DNA of 64,000 bases from Plantago major (lineage: Eukaryota > Streptophyta > Magnoliopsida > Lamiales > Plantaginaceae): positions 42,392,677 through 42,456,676 of the forward strand of contig CM048839.1 of assembly GCA_026545765.1 (NCBI GenBank). Direction: 5' to 3'. Shown here piece after piece: positions 1 to 11,592 of the stretch; position 1 is the first letter of the stretch, and every line of letters starts with the position of its first letter. Both the position numbers and the translations under genes were made by a program. The notes under the pieces are model-generated. The model made no database searches and had not been told where the DNA came from. It saw only the letters and a list, made by a program, of their open reading frames with translations.

Positions 1-15
1 GAGCCTCCAACGGAG

Positions 16-97
16 GTAATTGACCTCTCAGAAATCTGTTTTGTCAATAAAAATTTTTCTTGATAAAATTTCCTAAGTGTTATGTTTCTAATCTCAG
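16..97 (+). other. Possible small intron before the 3' ORF
   Basis: A GT at 16-17 (GAG|GTAATT) and a pyrimidine-rich acceptor ending TCTCAG at 97 would bound an 82-bp intron. TTCTAAT at 86-92 could be the branch site. An in-frame TAA at 89-91 closes the downstream reading frame unless this is spliced. Exon 1 (codons 1-15) and the frame from 98 both sit on codon boundaries, giving a phase-0 join. This could equally be coincidence in a decayed element. Confidence 0.3.
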
Positions 98-3000
98 GTT
101 CAAGTAGAAATAAAGGTTGATGAGGACCAGACTTCCAAGTCCCCACCTCACAACAAGATATCTGAGGAGCTCCCTACCTCAGTAGTACAAGTCTCTGAGC
201 CTGATGTATTCATTCAGGTAACTCAGAAACCTAACTACACAAATACTCAGATATCTACACAAGTTTTGAATCTAACTCAAAACTCTTTCTTTCAGGCTCA
301 AACAAGTGTGCAAAAGGCTTCTGCATTCTCAACAGAAGACCTGCTTACATTCTTCAAGAATCACACACTAAAGAAACATCTCAAGTGTTTCAGAAAGTGG
401 CAAAAGCTCAGAAGCTCAGACCTGACTGAATTAACAAAGGTGACTGATCACCAATTGAGAAGAGTCAGAGCTTTTGACTTGGAGAATTATGTCCATGCTA
501 TGTTCCCAACAGAGCAGTACTCTTTTGCTACTCTGATGCATAAGGACTTTATCAAAGAAGTTGCACACAAGCTCATAGAAGCTTTTGAGAAGGCAGATGG
601 TCAGACCAGAATACATATGGCATTCAAGCCTACTTTGCCCCAGACCTTACAATGCATTCTCTCTGAACAAGAGGACGTAAATGGGCAAATGATCACTATT
701 CCAGAAGTGATCAATCTGGTCTCTGAAGATGAAGAAGAGAAGGAGACTGATGAGAATGACTATGAAGATTCTCCTTCTGACCATCACAAGGATGAGGATG
801 ATAAGAAGGATGACGATGATGCCCTTGCACCCGGGGCATGAGGGATTACACAGAGAAAGAGTGCCTCAGTTGCTGAAAAACACACTGAGAGGACATCACA
901 AAAATCCCCTCCTCCATCTCCCCAGAAATCTACCCATCCATCTTTCCAACAACAAAAGGACACTACTGAACTAGTAGTTGAGCACTCTGAGGAAACAACT
1001 CAGAAGATATTGAATACACAAACCAGAGCTGCTCAACTCAAACAACTGTTGGAAGAAGAACAACAGCTCCATCTTCAACTGGAAGAAGAGCTAGCTAAAT
1101 CCATAGATAAGCTTAATCAGCTTCAAGATCAATACTTACAAGAAATGGTAGCTAACTCTGAGGTCAAAGAGCTCCAGGATGTTGTAAATGCCATTGCTAA
1201 GGAGCTAGATACTGAAGAAGTATCTGAAGAAAAGCATGATGCTAAGGCTGCATCACCATCAAAAGATATACCATCCTCCTCTCTGAAAAGAAAGAAGCCC
1301 ATCTCTGAGATGGTTGCTGGACTAGAAAATCTTGAAAATGTCCAAGAGGATGAAGATCACTGGGCTGATGACTCAGATGATGAAGAAGATAGAACCTTGG
1401 CAGAACATGCAAATGTTCACTTGGGAGTTTCTCACTTAAAGAGAAAACTGATAGCTCCTCAAAGCTTCAGTAAGAAACTAAATCTCAACTCCCATGATTA
1501 CATGGCTAGATACCAGGTTCTGGCAACTCTAAGAAAGGAGTTGTCTCAACAAAATGAAGAAGTAATTGCATCAGTGCCTGCTGAAATGAAAAAGTTCACT
1601 GAGTTAATCACTCAAAGAACAACAAGCTTGGTCATTGCTCAGAGAGACCTAGGCATGGTAAGGGATGATGACAATAATCTTGCTGAAAAAGTCCTCAATG
1701 AGGCTAGCTATGCTGCTGGAAAAGCAGATGCTACTCAAGGCCCACTGGCAGAGCTCACTGATAAGGAAACAGTTCTTATCAAACAAAATCAGGAGCTCAA
1801 GGCCAATATGGAACAGTTGGTTGCTGCTTACAACTGTCTGCAAGGCAACTTTGACTCCCTTTCAGAATCCTTTGTGATTCTTAGTCAGTCAACAATGACT
1901 AAGGGTGAAGGATTTCAACATGCTTAGAGAGGAAGAGGAAGAGGAAACAAAAGAAAAACTGAACAACCACCTCTCAGAATTAATGAGCCCTCCTCCAGCC
2001 AGACTGCCCTACAGATAGTGGCCACCACTCGAACTTCACGAAAAGGAATGACAACAAGGGCCAGAGCACAGAAACCTCCAAGGAGTACCAAGGCTCCAAG
2101 GAGAAGACAAGTAAGAGGGATTGATGAGTCTTCTGAAGAAGAAGAAGAAGAAGAAGAAGAAGAAGAAGAAGAAGAAGAAGAAGAAGAAGAAGAAGAAGAA
2201 GAAGAAGAAGAAATCAAATCCATGGGCAATGAAGAAGGCTGCAAAACTTTCACAAGAATTAATCTTGATGATGATGATGATGAAGATGAAGCTCCTCTTC
2301 ACAGAAAAAGAAAAATTGATAGCCTAACTGAGCCCATAGCTGCAAAGCCTTTGGCAGCTAAAACACCCTCTGGAAATACCAAGTCAATCCAGGGTGGTTC
2401 TTCAAGCAATCCAAGGGAAAACTCAAGGAAAATGAGGAATAGATTGAGAGCTGAAAGAAGAAAAGGTCAACTTCCACTCAGGCCAGAAGAAGCCAGAATT
2501 GAGTATGTGAAGACTGTCAACAACTCCTCCTCCTACAGGTGTATTCATCAGAGGAATGGATATTGGATACTGGAACTCAAGCACTTGCTTGTAAATGAAA
2601 AAGGATCTCCAGTACCCATCCATCAACAACTTATGGCATGGAGAAAAGATAAGTCAATCTTGATCAACACCAATCATGTCAAAGCTTGGTTGGATTTTGA
2701 AGTTGTCAAGAGAGTTGAAGCCATGAGGAAGGACCTTAATGATGAATGTCCTTATGGAAAACCTGATGATGTGCATAGAGTCCCAAACCTCATCGGAGCA
2801 GCCTGAGGCCAAGACTTGTTGTGGAACCCTTTGAGTCATTCTACATGACTGAAGATCAATACAAGGGTGACATCAGATATCTGAGGATCATATATGATTA
2901 CTTCAAGCTATCAGATATCAGAATTGAGCATGCCTGGAAATGGGAAAAGTATTTATGGGTCAAACACTTTGCCAAGAAGAATCCCACTAAATCATACAAA

Positions 3001-3105
3001 GAAGTATGTGGTTATGCCAGAGACACTGAGATGTTGGTCAGAACCTTGCTCTATGACTACTCAGATGATATCAAAAGATTTGGAGATAGGGAGTATGCAA
3101 ATTGA
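98..3105 (+). pseudogene. Sirevirus-like extra 3' ORF (env-like position), broken
   Basis: One reading frame runs from 98 to 2806, interrupted by TGA at 839-841 and TAG at 1925-1927. It then shifts by one frame near 2790-2806 and ends at TGA 3103-3105. The product would be a large, charged, mostly helical protein of unknown function. Visible parts are an N-terminal region containing the motif DLENYVHAMFP, an acidic stretch (about 725-830), a Gln/Glu-rich coiled coil (about 1025-1215, LKQLLEEEQQLHLQLEEEL), a second coil (1500-1880), a basic Arg/Lys stretch, a pure Glu tract, and a C-terminal part with a conserved look (EYVKTVNNSSSYRC, YFKLSDIRIEHAW). ORFs between pol and the 3' LTR are known in Sireviruses and are sometimes called env-like. 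No transmembrane segment or signal peptide is visible. Confidence is high that it is one decayed ORF and low for any function. Confidence 0.65.
2135..2212 (+). repeat. (GAA)26 microsatellite encoding poly-Glu
   Basis: Uninterrupted GAA trinucleotides lie in frame with the broken 3' ORF and encode about 26 consecutive glutamates. The opposite strand reads as poly-Phe or poly-Ser, which is only a shadow. A second acidic run (poly-Asp from GAT repeats) follows at about 2265-2290. Confidence 0.95.
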
Positions 3106-3468
3106 TCCTTGGAGTTGCTGAAGATTTGAAGACTTGAAAACTAGTTTATTAGGATGTCTACTTGGAGCTTGGTTACTCCTGTTGTCCTAATTTACTATGT
3201 AATCTTTTGTATCTTGCTGACTGTACCTTATTGTTGTTTTATCTTATAAAAGTTATCTAAACTTTCATTGTAACATATCTGATGAACCTACTCTCAGATA
3301 TCAATCTATAAAAGATAACTTGTCAGTAAAGATCACACCTTGTGATTTGGTTGATGTTTACTTTCTGCACTTAATTATATGAATTGAAAGATCATAAGAA
3401 ATGATTAAGTGATGGATTGTTTCCTCATCTAGATTTGTAATAGGTCAGATAGTCATCGTTGACTGATC

Positions 3469-3481
3469 AAAATGGGGGAAA
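3469..3481 (+). other. Polypurine tract of the Sirevirus-like element
   Basis: A purine-rich run with five G (AATGGGGGAA) ends two to three bases before the LTR start TGTTAGG. This is where plus-strand DNA synthesis is primed in LTR retrotransposons. It fixes the element orientation as plus. Confidence 0.75.
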
Positions 3482-3483
3482 TT

Positions 3484-5084
3484 TGTTAGGAATATCTGTT
3501 TAGATTTTGATCAGCAACCTAATGACTTCTCTTAGCTCAGAAAGGTGGTTAGTACTCTTGGTTCACTTGAACACTGTAAAAGAGGAAACTCACTAAGTAT
3601 GATAGTCTAGCAAATCTTGTATAGGATGTTAGGTCTCTGAATGTAATTTTTATTCCTCTAAAGAAGACCAAGAAGAAGGCATCCAGCAGAAAAAGTTCAA
3701 CGGATTCGAAGATTTGAAGACTGCACAAGATTACTGAAGACAAGGGTATTCAGATACTTATGACCAGATATCTTGAAGACACAAGCGTTTTTAAATAAAC
3801 AGTGTTGCAAAAGATATCTGAGATATAAAAAATTTCTGAGACAAGGAAAGTACCCACAGATATCTACACTCAGATACCTTGGACATAAACTATGTTTCTG
3901 AAAAGAAATGTATTATAACAAGCTGTTTCAACAACTGGTATCTGGAGTAATGATAATCTCTTGAAAAGGACGTGCACAACATCAGAGAAATCTCACAGTA
4001 TAAAGATCTCTGATACCATGCATAGTTTCGTTAACACTAATGGACAAAGTATAGTACAATGCATTGAATGCGCGGACAGAAATGTCTGAACAAAAACGGT
4101 AGCTTCTGAAGAAGAAGACAAACGTACTATAGTACTATACTCAGATATCAATAGTTTGAATTTGATTGAAGCCTAACGGATACTATTCAAACGACACTCA
4201 AATTCATCTATAAATATCAACACTTAGACTGCTTGAGAACACACCTTAGAACACTGAACATACATTGAATACTCTCACACAAGCTCTCTCAAGCACACTA
4301 CTTACCTTCAAGCTTTCTGTTGCGACCAAAGCTCTTGATTCTAATAGCACAAAAGTTCTAAGTGTCATGATCCTTAACAAGCATTGTTATTTGTGAAAGA
4401 GTTGAACTAAGATTTCATATCTGAGATTCATTCTCGTGAACACTTATCATAGACTTGGTTCAGTAAAGAACAAGATACCATACATTGAAAAGTGTATTAA
4501 GTATACTTGATTCTCAGAGCTATCTGCATAACTGAACAAGTTAATAAAGAAGCTCACTTGACAAACTACCTTAACCAACACCTTAATTGGCGTGGAGTAC
4601 AGGAAGTACTTAGTTTGGGAAACTAAGGAATAGCTCAAAAGGTTTCTGAGTACAGGAAGTACTTGGCTGTGAAAGCCGGGGAATAACTCAGGGGGAACAC
4701 TTGGTTGGGAACCTAGTGTAATTAGGAATCAAGAGAAGATACTTGTAAGGTTACATCAATTAACTGTCTTAATGGATTCTAGGTCTGAGAAAGGCCGAAG
4801 TGGATTAGTTGAAGGATTACGCCACCTTCAGATACCACTATAAAAAGACTTGTGTTATTTACTTTCTGCATTTTATTACTTGCTTTATTTACCTTGTAAA
4901 GTATTTACACCTATTTTGCTGAGCACGTGCACTTATCACAGAAAAGTTTTCCGCTCTCTGAAATTAAGTATCAGAAATCTTCACAGATATCTGAGAAACC
5001 GTGTTTATCGACAAAAGTTTTAAAAGACTATTCACCCCCCCCCCCGCGCTCTAGTCTTTTACTTTGCCGTTATCTGGACCAACA
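3484..5084 (+). repeat. 3' LTR, 1601 bp
   Basis: The LTR starts TGTTAGGAATATC and ends CTGGACCAACA. Boundaries are supported by the adjacent purine tract and by the inverted, related solo LTR at 7325-8754, which shares both ends. A C-homopolymer (5035-5045) near the end corresponds to a G-homopolymer in the solo copy (7360-7372). The repeated word AGATATCTGA is common inside, as in the 3' ORF region. Confidence 0.85.
4208..4216 (+). promoter_or_regulatory. Putative TATA box in the LTR
   Basis: CTATAAATA lies about 720 bp into the LTR, a plausible core promoter for the element. It is recognised by motif only; transcription start is not known. Confidence 0.4.
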
Positions 5085-5598
5085 ATTTTTTTTTTTTCCA
5101 ATTAAGCCTCTGTCAACAAATTTATAAAAACTAATATGGAAATTATTTAATTGGTCGCAACTAAATCCGGCGAGGTCGCAGAAATCGTTGTAAGATATCC
5201 TCGTGGGCCATGGTTTTAAAAGTATTTTTTCTCAACAAAGCATACCATACAATCATTGAGGAATATATTTACCATCCTATTGCTCAAATATGTCATGATA
5301 ATATTTATTATAAATACAACTATTTCAACAGTTGCGTTGTGGTTGACAATGTCAACGACTAAGTCAATCATATAATCGATAACCAAGATGAATATACAAT
5401 CCTTCACAATCCAACCAATTTATTTGCCAAATTTCTAATACGAAGGCTTCATGTTTAACATCATAAAGGTGAGTCTGAATTTAATCCTCAAGTATGACGA
5501 GATTAATATTTGATTCATCCAATTGATATAATCCAACAAGACTAAGCAGCTTTGCATGATTAAAAGCTTCAAAAGATTTGTTTGGAGAAAGACATGAG
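5085..5598. other. AT-rich non-coding stretch
   Basis: Nothing recognisable beyond a short poly-T next to the LTR end and AT-rich sequence. No ORF in it has support. Confidence 0.5.
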
Positions 5599-6170
5599 AT
5601 GCATATGGTTGCTAGAGTTATGCCCCTATAGTAATAATCAATTGTAATAAACCGTATTTCAGTAGCTGAAATAAAACGAATCGTATTATACAAATTCCTT
5701 GCTGGTGTTTATGCTGCATTTAATTATATATGAGTTTAGACACTTAGACACATATCTTAAAAATCAAATGATTATCATATCAGGTCTAGGATACATCGGA
5801 TTAGAGTTGCAAGGATGATATTCATTAAACAAGTCAACGACGACGATGCGTATCCTTAGGATTGGATACGAGGATAAAGTCATTAGTGTATTCCCCGACC
5901 AAATTAGTGGGCTGACTTATCCTAGTGGGCGATCAGGAATTACACTTATATGATTTCAGGGTAAATGATATATGATTGGACGACAAGAAGCGAGCATTCA
6001 CTAACAAATATCGTTGAACAAGGTTTAGTGATTAGGTCAATATTAGTATCGTCACCGATGTCAGATGCGACGGATCTTAACTAGTATTCACATGGACGAA
6101 CTAATGTGTGCTACTATTTAACTTTGAGTTTCTAGGGAGTGTTCACCAGCGTGTGAAACCGGTCTTAGTT
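5599..6170 (+). repeat. Angela/Tork-like Copia LTR remnant, copy 1
   Basis: 5613-5955 closely matches 20718-21075. Shared blocks include TATGCCC near the start, GTATTTCAGTAGCTGAAATA, CATTAAACAAGTCAAC, GTCATTAGTGTAT and CCAAATTAGTGGGCTGA. The TATGCCC start and overall look resemble LTRs of the Angela/BARE group of Copia elements, as I recall them. The right boundary is uncertain; similar-looking LTR sequence may continue to about 6.8 kb. Confidence 0.45.
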
Positions 6171-7139
6171 ACTTGAGTTATTTAGTTTCACGTAGAGGGG
6201 AACGTATGTGAAAGTACTGGATTCAGTACTCGGTAAATCAAGGATAAACGTATACTCTCATACTAAGTTGGTTTGGGATTACAAGTCGAGGTTCTAAGCT
6301 CAAGTTTACTTAAATGGAAACTTGACTCCTTTTATAGAACTTATGGTATTGATGGATAAAGAGGTAAATGAAATAAGGTAAACGGTTTTACCTATATTCG
6401 TATTACGACTCAACTGTGAAGGATCTTATATATGTATATATAGTTTAACAATTTTGTATATAGTCGCGAGTTTTTTGATACTATTATCAATGGACTATTT
6501 GGTTGATCGAATAAACTATTTTGCATCATAGGGAGTGTAGCCTCATTAGTATAGTGGTCACTTGTTGAGATTTAACATGAGGATCTTCTAAATCCCAATG
6601 TTCGGGATGGGTAGAAGATTTACATGTTAGGAGCCAAGAGATGGTAGGTCCATCGTCCTCTTTAGCGCCATACATTACCTTACAAGTAGAATAACAAACT
6701 TCGTTTCGTGTATATATTCATTTATATGCTATAACGTACTACTAATCATATTCATGCTGCTGACAAATAAAGACTCAAGGGTAGCAGTGTTCACACGGTT
6801 GCACACAGGACTTCAATTAGAGTAGCAAGTAAACTCACTCATCAAAGTAGCATGGGTCGGATTCGGTCAGAGCATATATTCAGCAAGCAGCGAAGCAAGA
6901 AAACAAATCCACAACCCCTCATCTTAGTTATGGTTCACACTCGGTACTCTTCCATAGATCAAAACTTTTTCAGAAAGGCAAGTAACCCTAGGTGCAACAG
7001 ATAAGAGTAAATCTAGTTCTTAGACGTAATTAACTATAACTTGACTAAGTGCGAATATTTTAAAAGTTTCTACAGACCAATCAAGTTAGCAGGCAGTAGT
7101 CAAATCAAATTCTTCCCCCAAACCTTGCAGAGAGCAAAT
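6171..7139. other. Non-coding stretch, probably LTR or 3' remnant
   Basis: No gene. It may hold the rest of the Angela-like LTR and the 3' non-coding part or 3' LTR of the minus-strand Athila-like element. I could not match it to the LTR at 11593-13085, so the 3' boundary of that element is unresolved. Confidence 0.4.
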
Positions 7140-7211
7140 AGGAAACTAAGAAAGTAAAGAAGAAAAGGACATATACTCCCCTCTCGGTGCTGTGCTTCCA
7201 TGCTTGTTCAT

Positions 7212-7319
7212 TTAATTCCTCCTCCGCGTATCATCTTGGTCTCCCAGCTGTGCATCGCTCACGAGCTCCCCAAAGAGTTTATTCATCTTGCGATGGGTAT
7301 CCTCCTTCGTTCTTCCATG
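7212..7319 (-). pseudogene. Stub of the 3' plant transposon-protein ORF
   Basis: After removing the solo LTR, the minus strand reads from the equivalent of the start codon at 16313. It keeps GRTK and a basic stretch, then ends about 35 codons later after most of the ORF has been deleted. One G is missing at the start codon relative to the plus-strand copy. It is non-functional. Confidence 0.6.
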
Positions 7320-7324
7320 GTACC

Positions 7325-8754
7325 TGTTGGTCCAGATAACGGCAAAGTAAAAGACTAGAGGGGGGGGGGGGGTGAATAGTCTTTTAAAACTTTTGTCGAT
7401 AAACACAGTTTCTCAGAAACCTGGGGGTTTATGATACTTAAATTCAGAGCGCGGAAGACTTTAAGATAGGTAAGTGCAGAAATAATAAGTATGTGTGTGT
7501 GCTTTGCTGAAATGTAAATACAGAAAGGTAAATGACACAGCAAGTATAGTGGTATCTGGAGGTGGCGTAATCCTCCAACTAATCCACTTCGGTCTTTTTG
7601 AGACCTAGAATTCACTAGAATAGATAATTGAGTTCACCTTACAATAATCCTATTCTAAGATTCCTAAACAAATGGTTCCCAACCAAATGTTCCCCCTGAG
7701 TTATTCCTCAGCTCCTAGAGCTAAGTACTTCCTCTACTCAGATAACCTTGGAGTTATTCCTTGATTTCCTAAATCAAGTACTTCCTCTACTCCACGCCTT
7801 GATGGTGTTGGTTATAAGGTTTGTCAGAGAGGATTCTCGTATAACTTTTCAGTTATGTTTTCAGAGAGCCTAATAGAACAAGACTACTTAATACACTTGT
7901 TCAGTGGATGGCGATGCGCTCTTCTTGACCCAAGTAATTGATGTTCGTTCTGGAGAATGAGCTTCAGAAAGGGTATCTGATAGTTCAACTCTTTCACGAA
8001 TAACAATCTCTTGTTAAGGTTCAGGACAACTTAGAGCTACTAGTGATTCTTCAAGCAACAGAAAGCTTTCAGAAAGGGTAGTAGAGTGCTTGAGAGAATA
8101 CTTTGCTTGATGGTAAGTTTGCAAGATAGAGCGTTCTAAGGTGTATTTTTCTCAGCATCTATGTGTGTGATATATATAGATGAATTTGAGAGTTGTTGGA
8201 ATGATATCCGTTAGACACAATTCAAATTCAGTCCATACTTATCTTGAAATGAGTACTCAGAAGTCCTTGTCTCATGTCTCAGAGAGGATTGTGCTTCAGC
8301 GGCTTTTCTGCCGATGCAATTAATGCACTTGTACTATTTCTTGTCATGTAGTCTTCAACGGATACATGAGCCTTTCTGATGGCTTGCAAGCTCCATACTC
8401 ATGATGTCATATGTCCAGAATCATATTTCAAAAGTAAGTAAATACACTTAAGAAAGGATTAAGGACATAGTCTTTCTGAGTTAGACTAAACCTTGATATC
8501 TTCATAAATCTTGTGCAATCTTCAGTCTTCTAATCTTCAAAAAAGCTCCATTGCTAGGATTGATCTTCATGGTCTTCTGGAAATAAAAATTACACTCAGA
8601 GACCTATAATCCTAATACAAGATTTACTAGACTAATCATACTCAGTGATTTCCTCTTTTACAATGTTCAAGTGAACCAAGAGTACTTAATCACCTTTCTG
8701 GCTAAGATAAGAACATGTGATGAGTGATCAAAATACTAACAGATATTCCTAACA
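7325..8754 (-). mobile_element. Solo LTR of the Sirevirus-like family
   Basis: 1430 bp, starting TGTTGGTCCAGAT and ending AGGAATATCTGTT in reverse sense. It is the reverse complement of the LTR at 3484-5084. A perfect 5-bp target-site duplication GTACC lies at 7320-7324 and 8755-8759. No internal region is present, so it arose by LTR-LTR recombination of a full element. It landed at the start codon of the 3' ORF of the Athila-like element, which dates it as younger than that element. Confidence 0.9.
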
Positions 8755-8949
8755 GTACCTGGGCTCAAAAGTGTGTTAGATAGCATGTTTGGAGTGAACT
8801 CAAGACTATGGCTTACATGCAAATCTCATGGAGTCTTCCTCCCCTAAACCTGATGTCTGGTGCAGAAATCGAAAATGAAAAGTAAAAAGTGCAAATGCAA
8901 GTGCGTAAAATAAACATGACCATGGGTTGCCTCCCAAGAAGTGCTTGTT

Positions 8950-10374
8950 TTAGGTCTTACAGCTCGACCCCTGTTCAGAGATGACAGGGTTGTTGAGGTT
9001 TGGACCCTTGAACTTGTTGGAGCACTTTTTCAACCAGTCGTTCATATCTCCATCCCAACACCTCATCGCTTCTTCTTTGAAATCTTCCCCTACGGGATCC
9101 ATGCCAAATTGGAACATATATGAAGTATGTTCCTTGCTTCGCTCGTCCTTGATCACATCCACGGAGAAAAGTTGCTCCAATTCTTCATAATGCTCATAGT
9201 CAAAGTCCACTATGTCTTCTTACAACAGATCCGGCATTATATACCCAAATTCCTCTTCATCTCCCAAATCATCAGCGCTCTCCCAGCAACCTCTTTCAAC
9301 TCTTTTTCCTTCTTCCAGTAGATCTCCTCTCGAGTTGAAACGTTTCTTTTGTCTATCGATAATCAGGCTGTAAGTCTCTTCTTCAGCGTCTACCACTGCT
9401 TCTAGTCTATGTAAAGTCGGTCGTCCGATCAATGTCTTTGATCTTACTCCATTCCCTTCCATGTCCATTACAAAGAAGTCCAGTCTCGAACTCACACCTC
9501 CAATCTCTACAGGTAAACCTCTGATTTCCCCAGCACATTTCTTTGTCGAATTGTCGGCCAGCTGGACGCTAGTTCCACATGATTCTATTCTGTCTTCAAT
9601 CCCCAACTCCTTCGCCTTAGCCAATGACATGAGATTTACACTGGCTCCAAGGTCTATCATGCAATTCACCTTTCTTCCATTCACTCCAATCGTCATGCTG
9701 AACTGTCCCGGATCTCCTATTCCTCTCTTCATGATATCTGATCCTTCTCTCCATGCCACTCCGACGTAGGCCTTCTTCCGATTAAAGAATTCCCTTACAG
9801 CTGCCATGTAGTCAGATGGGTATAGAGTAAATAGGTATTGCATTGGCACTAGAATTGATTGGCTCTCCAGGTTTCCTTTAGCCTTCTTCTTAGCAGCTTT
9901 CTTGATGTCGTTTGCAATTCTTCCTGGGAAAGGTAGATCCTTCAGATCTACTAACTTGCCGGTCACGGACCTAACAAATACCTTCTCGAGCCAATATTTA
10001 TAATCACGTCCCCTTCTGCAGTCTTCTTTTGCTTTATTCTTCTCTTCCTCCTCATTAGAACCTTCGACTTCTACTACTTCCTTATTCTTCTTCTTCCCCT
10101 TAGCGTCTTCTTTACTTCTTGGCACAGAATCTGGCGATGTTATCCCACTCCCAGTGGTTATCGATCCTATGCATTCCATGCGTTGCTCCTTTACTTCTTC
10201 TACCTTGATATCCATATCTCTTACTACGATCTTCATGGCCAACATTTCCTCTTCCACCCCTTCAAACTTCTCACTTAGTTTCTTCAGCTCTTCGATGAAC
10301 GCCATGAACTGTTTGTGAAGGTAATTCACTAGAGCTCGAGTATCACTGCTTCCTTTATCCAGCTCTTCCAACAC
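8950..10374 (-). pseudogene. Athila-like retropepsin region (gag-pro C-terminal part)
   Basis: The frame opens in a GTG context at 10374, one base into the stop of the gag frame, so it is probably a frameshifted continuation of gag-pro. It runs to TAA at 9220-9222 and continues in the same frame to 8950 after that single stop. An acidic/Lys-rich linker lies at about residues 85-125. The retropepsin core follows at about 225-335, with the flap-side strand FSMTIGVNGRKVNCMI, the active-site motif DLGASVNLM and the late motif LIGRPTL. Aspartic proteases of this type cut the gag-pol polyprotein inside the particle. DLGA, rather than DTGA or DSGA, is usual for Athila-type elements in my recollection. 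The 9210-8950 tail (EHYEELEQLFSVDV) is also seen after Athila proteases. No reverse transcriptase follows. Confidence 0.8.
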
Positions 10375-11321
10375 TACTTTTCCTCTCTGGTGTGATATTC
10401 CTTGAGGGTTTTGATCTCCTCTTCTAACCCCCTTTTGGCAGTTATTACGCTGTCGACTACTTGTTCATTGCTGATTTTGGAAACTTCATCCATTCCCTCA
10501 ATTCTCAGCTCAATAGGCTTTCCTTCAGGTACTTCTTGGCTTATTTCCTTTGATACGTTTCTTTTGTCCAAGTAATCAGGAGTTCCTACGCCCTGTCTCA
10601 TAGCCCTTTTTGCTTCTTCCTCAATTGCGGCTACTGTCCTTACTTCATCCATCTTAAAAATCTCATTCTCCTTCAGCTGCTCACTCCTGTACCTTGAGTT
10701 CTCAGTAACACTTGCACATGCTCCCAGCACTTGCTTAGCAGAGATCCCCATAAATGATCCCTTCAGAGCTACGTCTATAAGGTCTCTAAACTCCTCTCTA
10801 ACTCCCAAGTAGAAATGCTCACAGAGCTGTCACGAAGTGAACTAATGTTGGGGGCAGTTGTATTGCATCTCCTCAAACCTTTCCCATGCGTCATGAAAAG
10901 ATTCCTTCTGTTTCTGAGTAAAAGTAGATATCATTCTCCTTTCTCTCATAACCCTTGCAAGCCCCAGAAACCTTTTCAAGAACAGACTCCTCAGCTCTTC
11001 CCATTCACTGAACTCTTCCTGGATTGAATCTATCCATCCTTTTGCTGCCCCCTCTAGTGTTTTGATGAAGAACCAGAATTTCAGCTCACCATCGGTTAAT
11101 CCCTTCGTCGGAAACTACTCGACAATAGACTCGAATGCATACATGAACTTGCATTCATTCTCTCCTTCTCTTCCTCCGAACTTTGGTAATGCGTTAATCA
11201 GAGTTGGATCAAACCCATACTCCCTTACATGCGACTGGATTCGAATTCCACTCCTTCTTGGTTTCGGCATACTGATCTCTCTTATAGTTCTTTCATCTTC
11301 TTCTTCCATCTTTCTTAACAA
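10374..11321 (-). pseudogene. Athila-like gag, broken
   Basis: A single frame on the minus strand runs from a Met codon near 11321 to 10374, with in-frame stops at 11115-11117 (TAG), 10842-10844 (TAG) and 10830-10832 (TGA). The retrotransposon gag core is visible: a 'GAAKGWIDSI' segment, 'LRSLFLKRFL', and 'SFHDAWERFEEMQYNCPQH', matching the usual W-x5-6-F and DAWERF...CPxH pattern of plant Gypsy gag. Gag would form the particle shell. The C-terminal part (10808-10374) is a charged spacer. A frameshift at its end leads into the protease. Confidence 0.75.
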
Positions 11322-11570
11322 ACGAGCTTACGCAGAGATATATAATAATATAATAATAAAGCAGATAAACGTATTTTTAGGTTTTTTATAAGAAAATAAA
11401 CAAATACGGAAAAAAAATATTTTTAGGATTTTTGCTGTGGAAATCGATTCCCCCAGGTTATATATTTTTTTTCTGGGTTTATGCTGCACGAATTGAAAGA
11501 TAGTGCGTAAAGTAAAGCGAAAGAAAGAATTCAACTTATCTGGTCGAAACTTGCTTGAGCGGTCAAGTGT

Positions 11571-11587
11571 CCCCGACAGCGGCGCCA
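11571..11587 (-). other. Primer binding site (tRNA-Asp type)
   Basis: The minus strand reads TGGCGCCGCTGTCGGGG, close to the complement of the 3' end of plant tRNA-Asp used by Athila/Tat elements. It lies 5-6 bases inside the LTR end at 11593, which fixes the element orientation as minus. Confidence 0.8.
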
Positions 11588-11592
11588 AATTT

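Larger units (their letters stand above)
1..5084 (+). mobile_element. 3' part of a Sirevirus-like Copia LTR retrotransposon
   Basis: The visible part is an extra 3' ORF, a polypurine tract and a 1.6-kb 3' LTR. Gag and pol would lie upstream, outside the window. A long LTR starting TGTTAGGAAT, a G-rich purine tract directly before it, and a coiled-coil, acidic 3' ORF are features I associate with Sireviruses (Maximus/SIRE lineage of Ty1/Copia). No reverse transcriptase is visible to prove the lineage, so this is inference. A related solo LTR in the opposite orientation lies at 7325-8754. Confidence 0.7.

Noticed and set aside
1924-2302. Minus-strand frames with long Ser or Phe runs
   Set aside because: They are translations of the GAA microsatellite on the wrong strand; the plus-strand frame has the coherent coding signal.
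7212-7406. A 64-codon minus-strand ORF
   Set aside because: It is a chimera reading across the end of the solo LTR into the ORF stub; not a gene.
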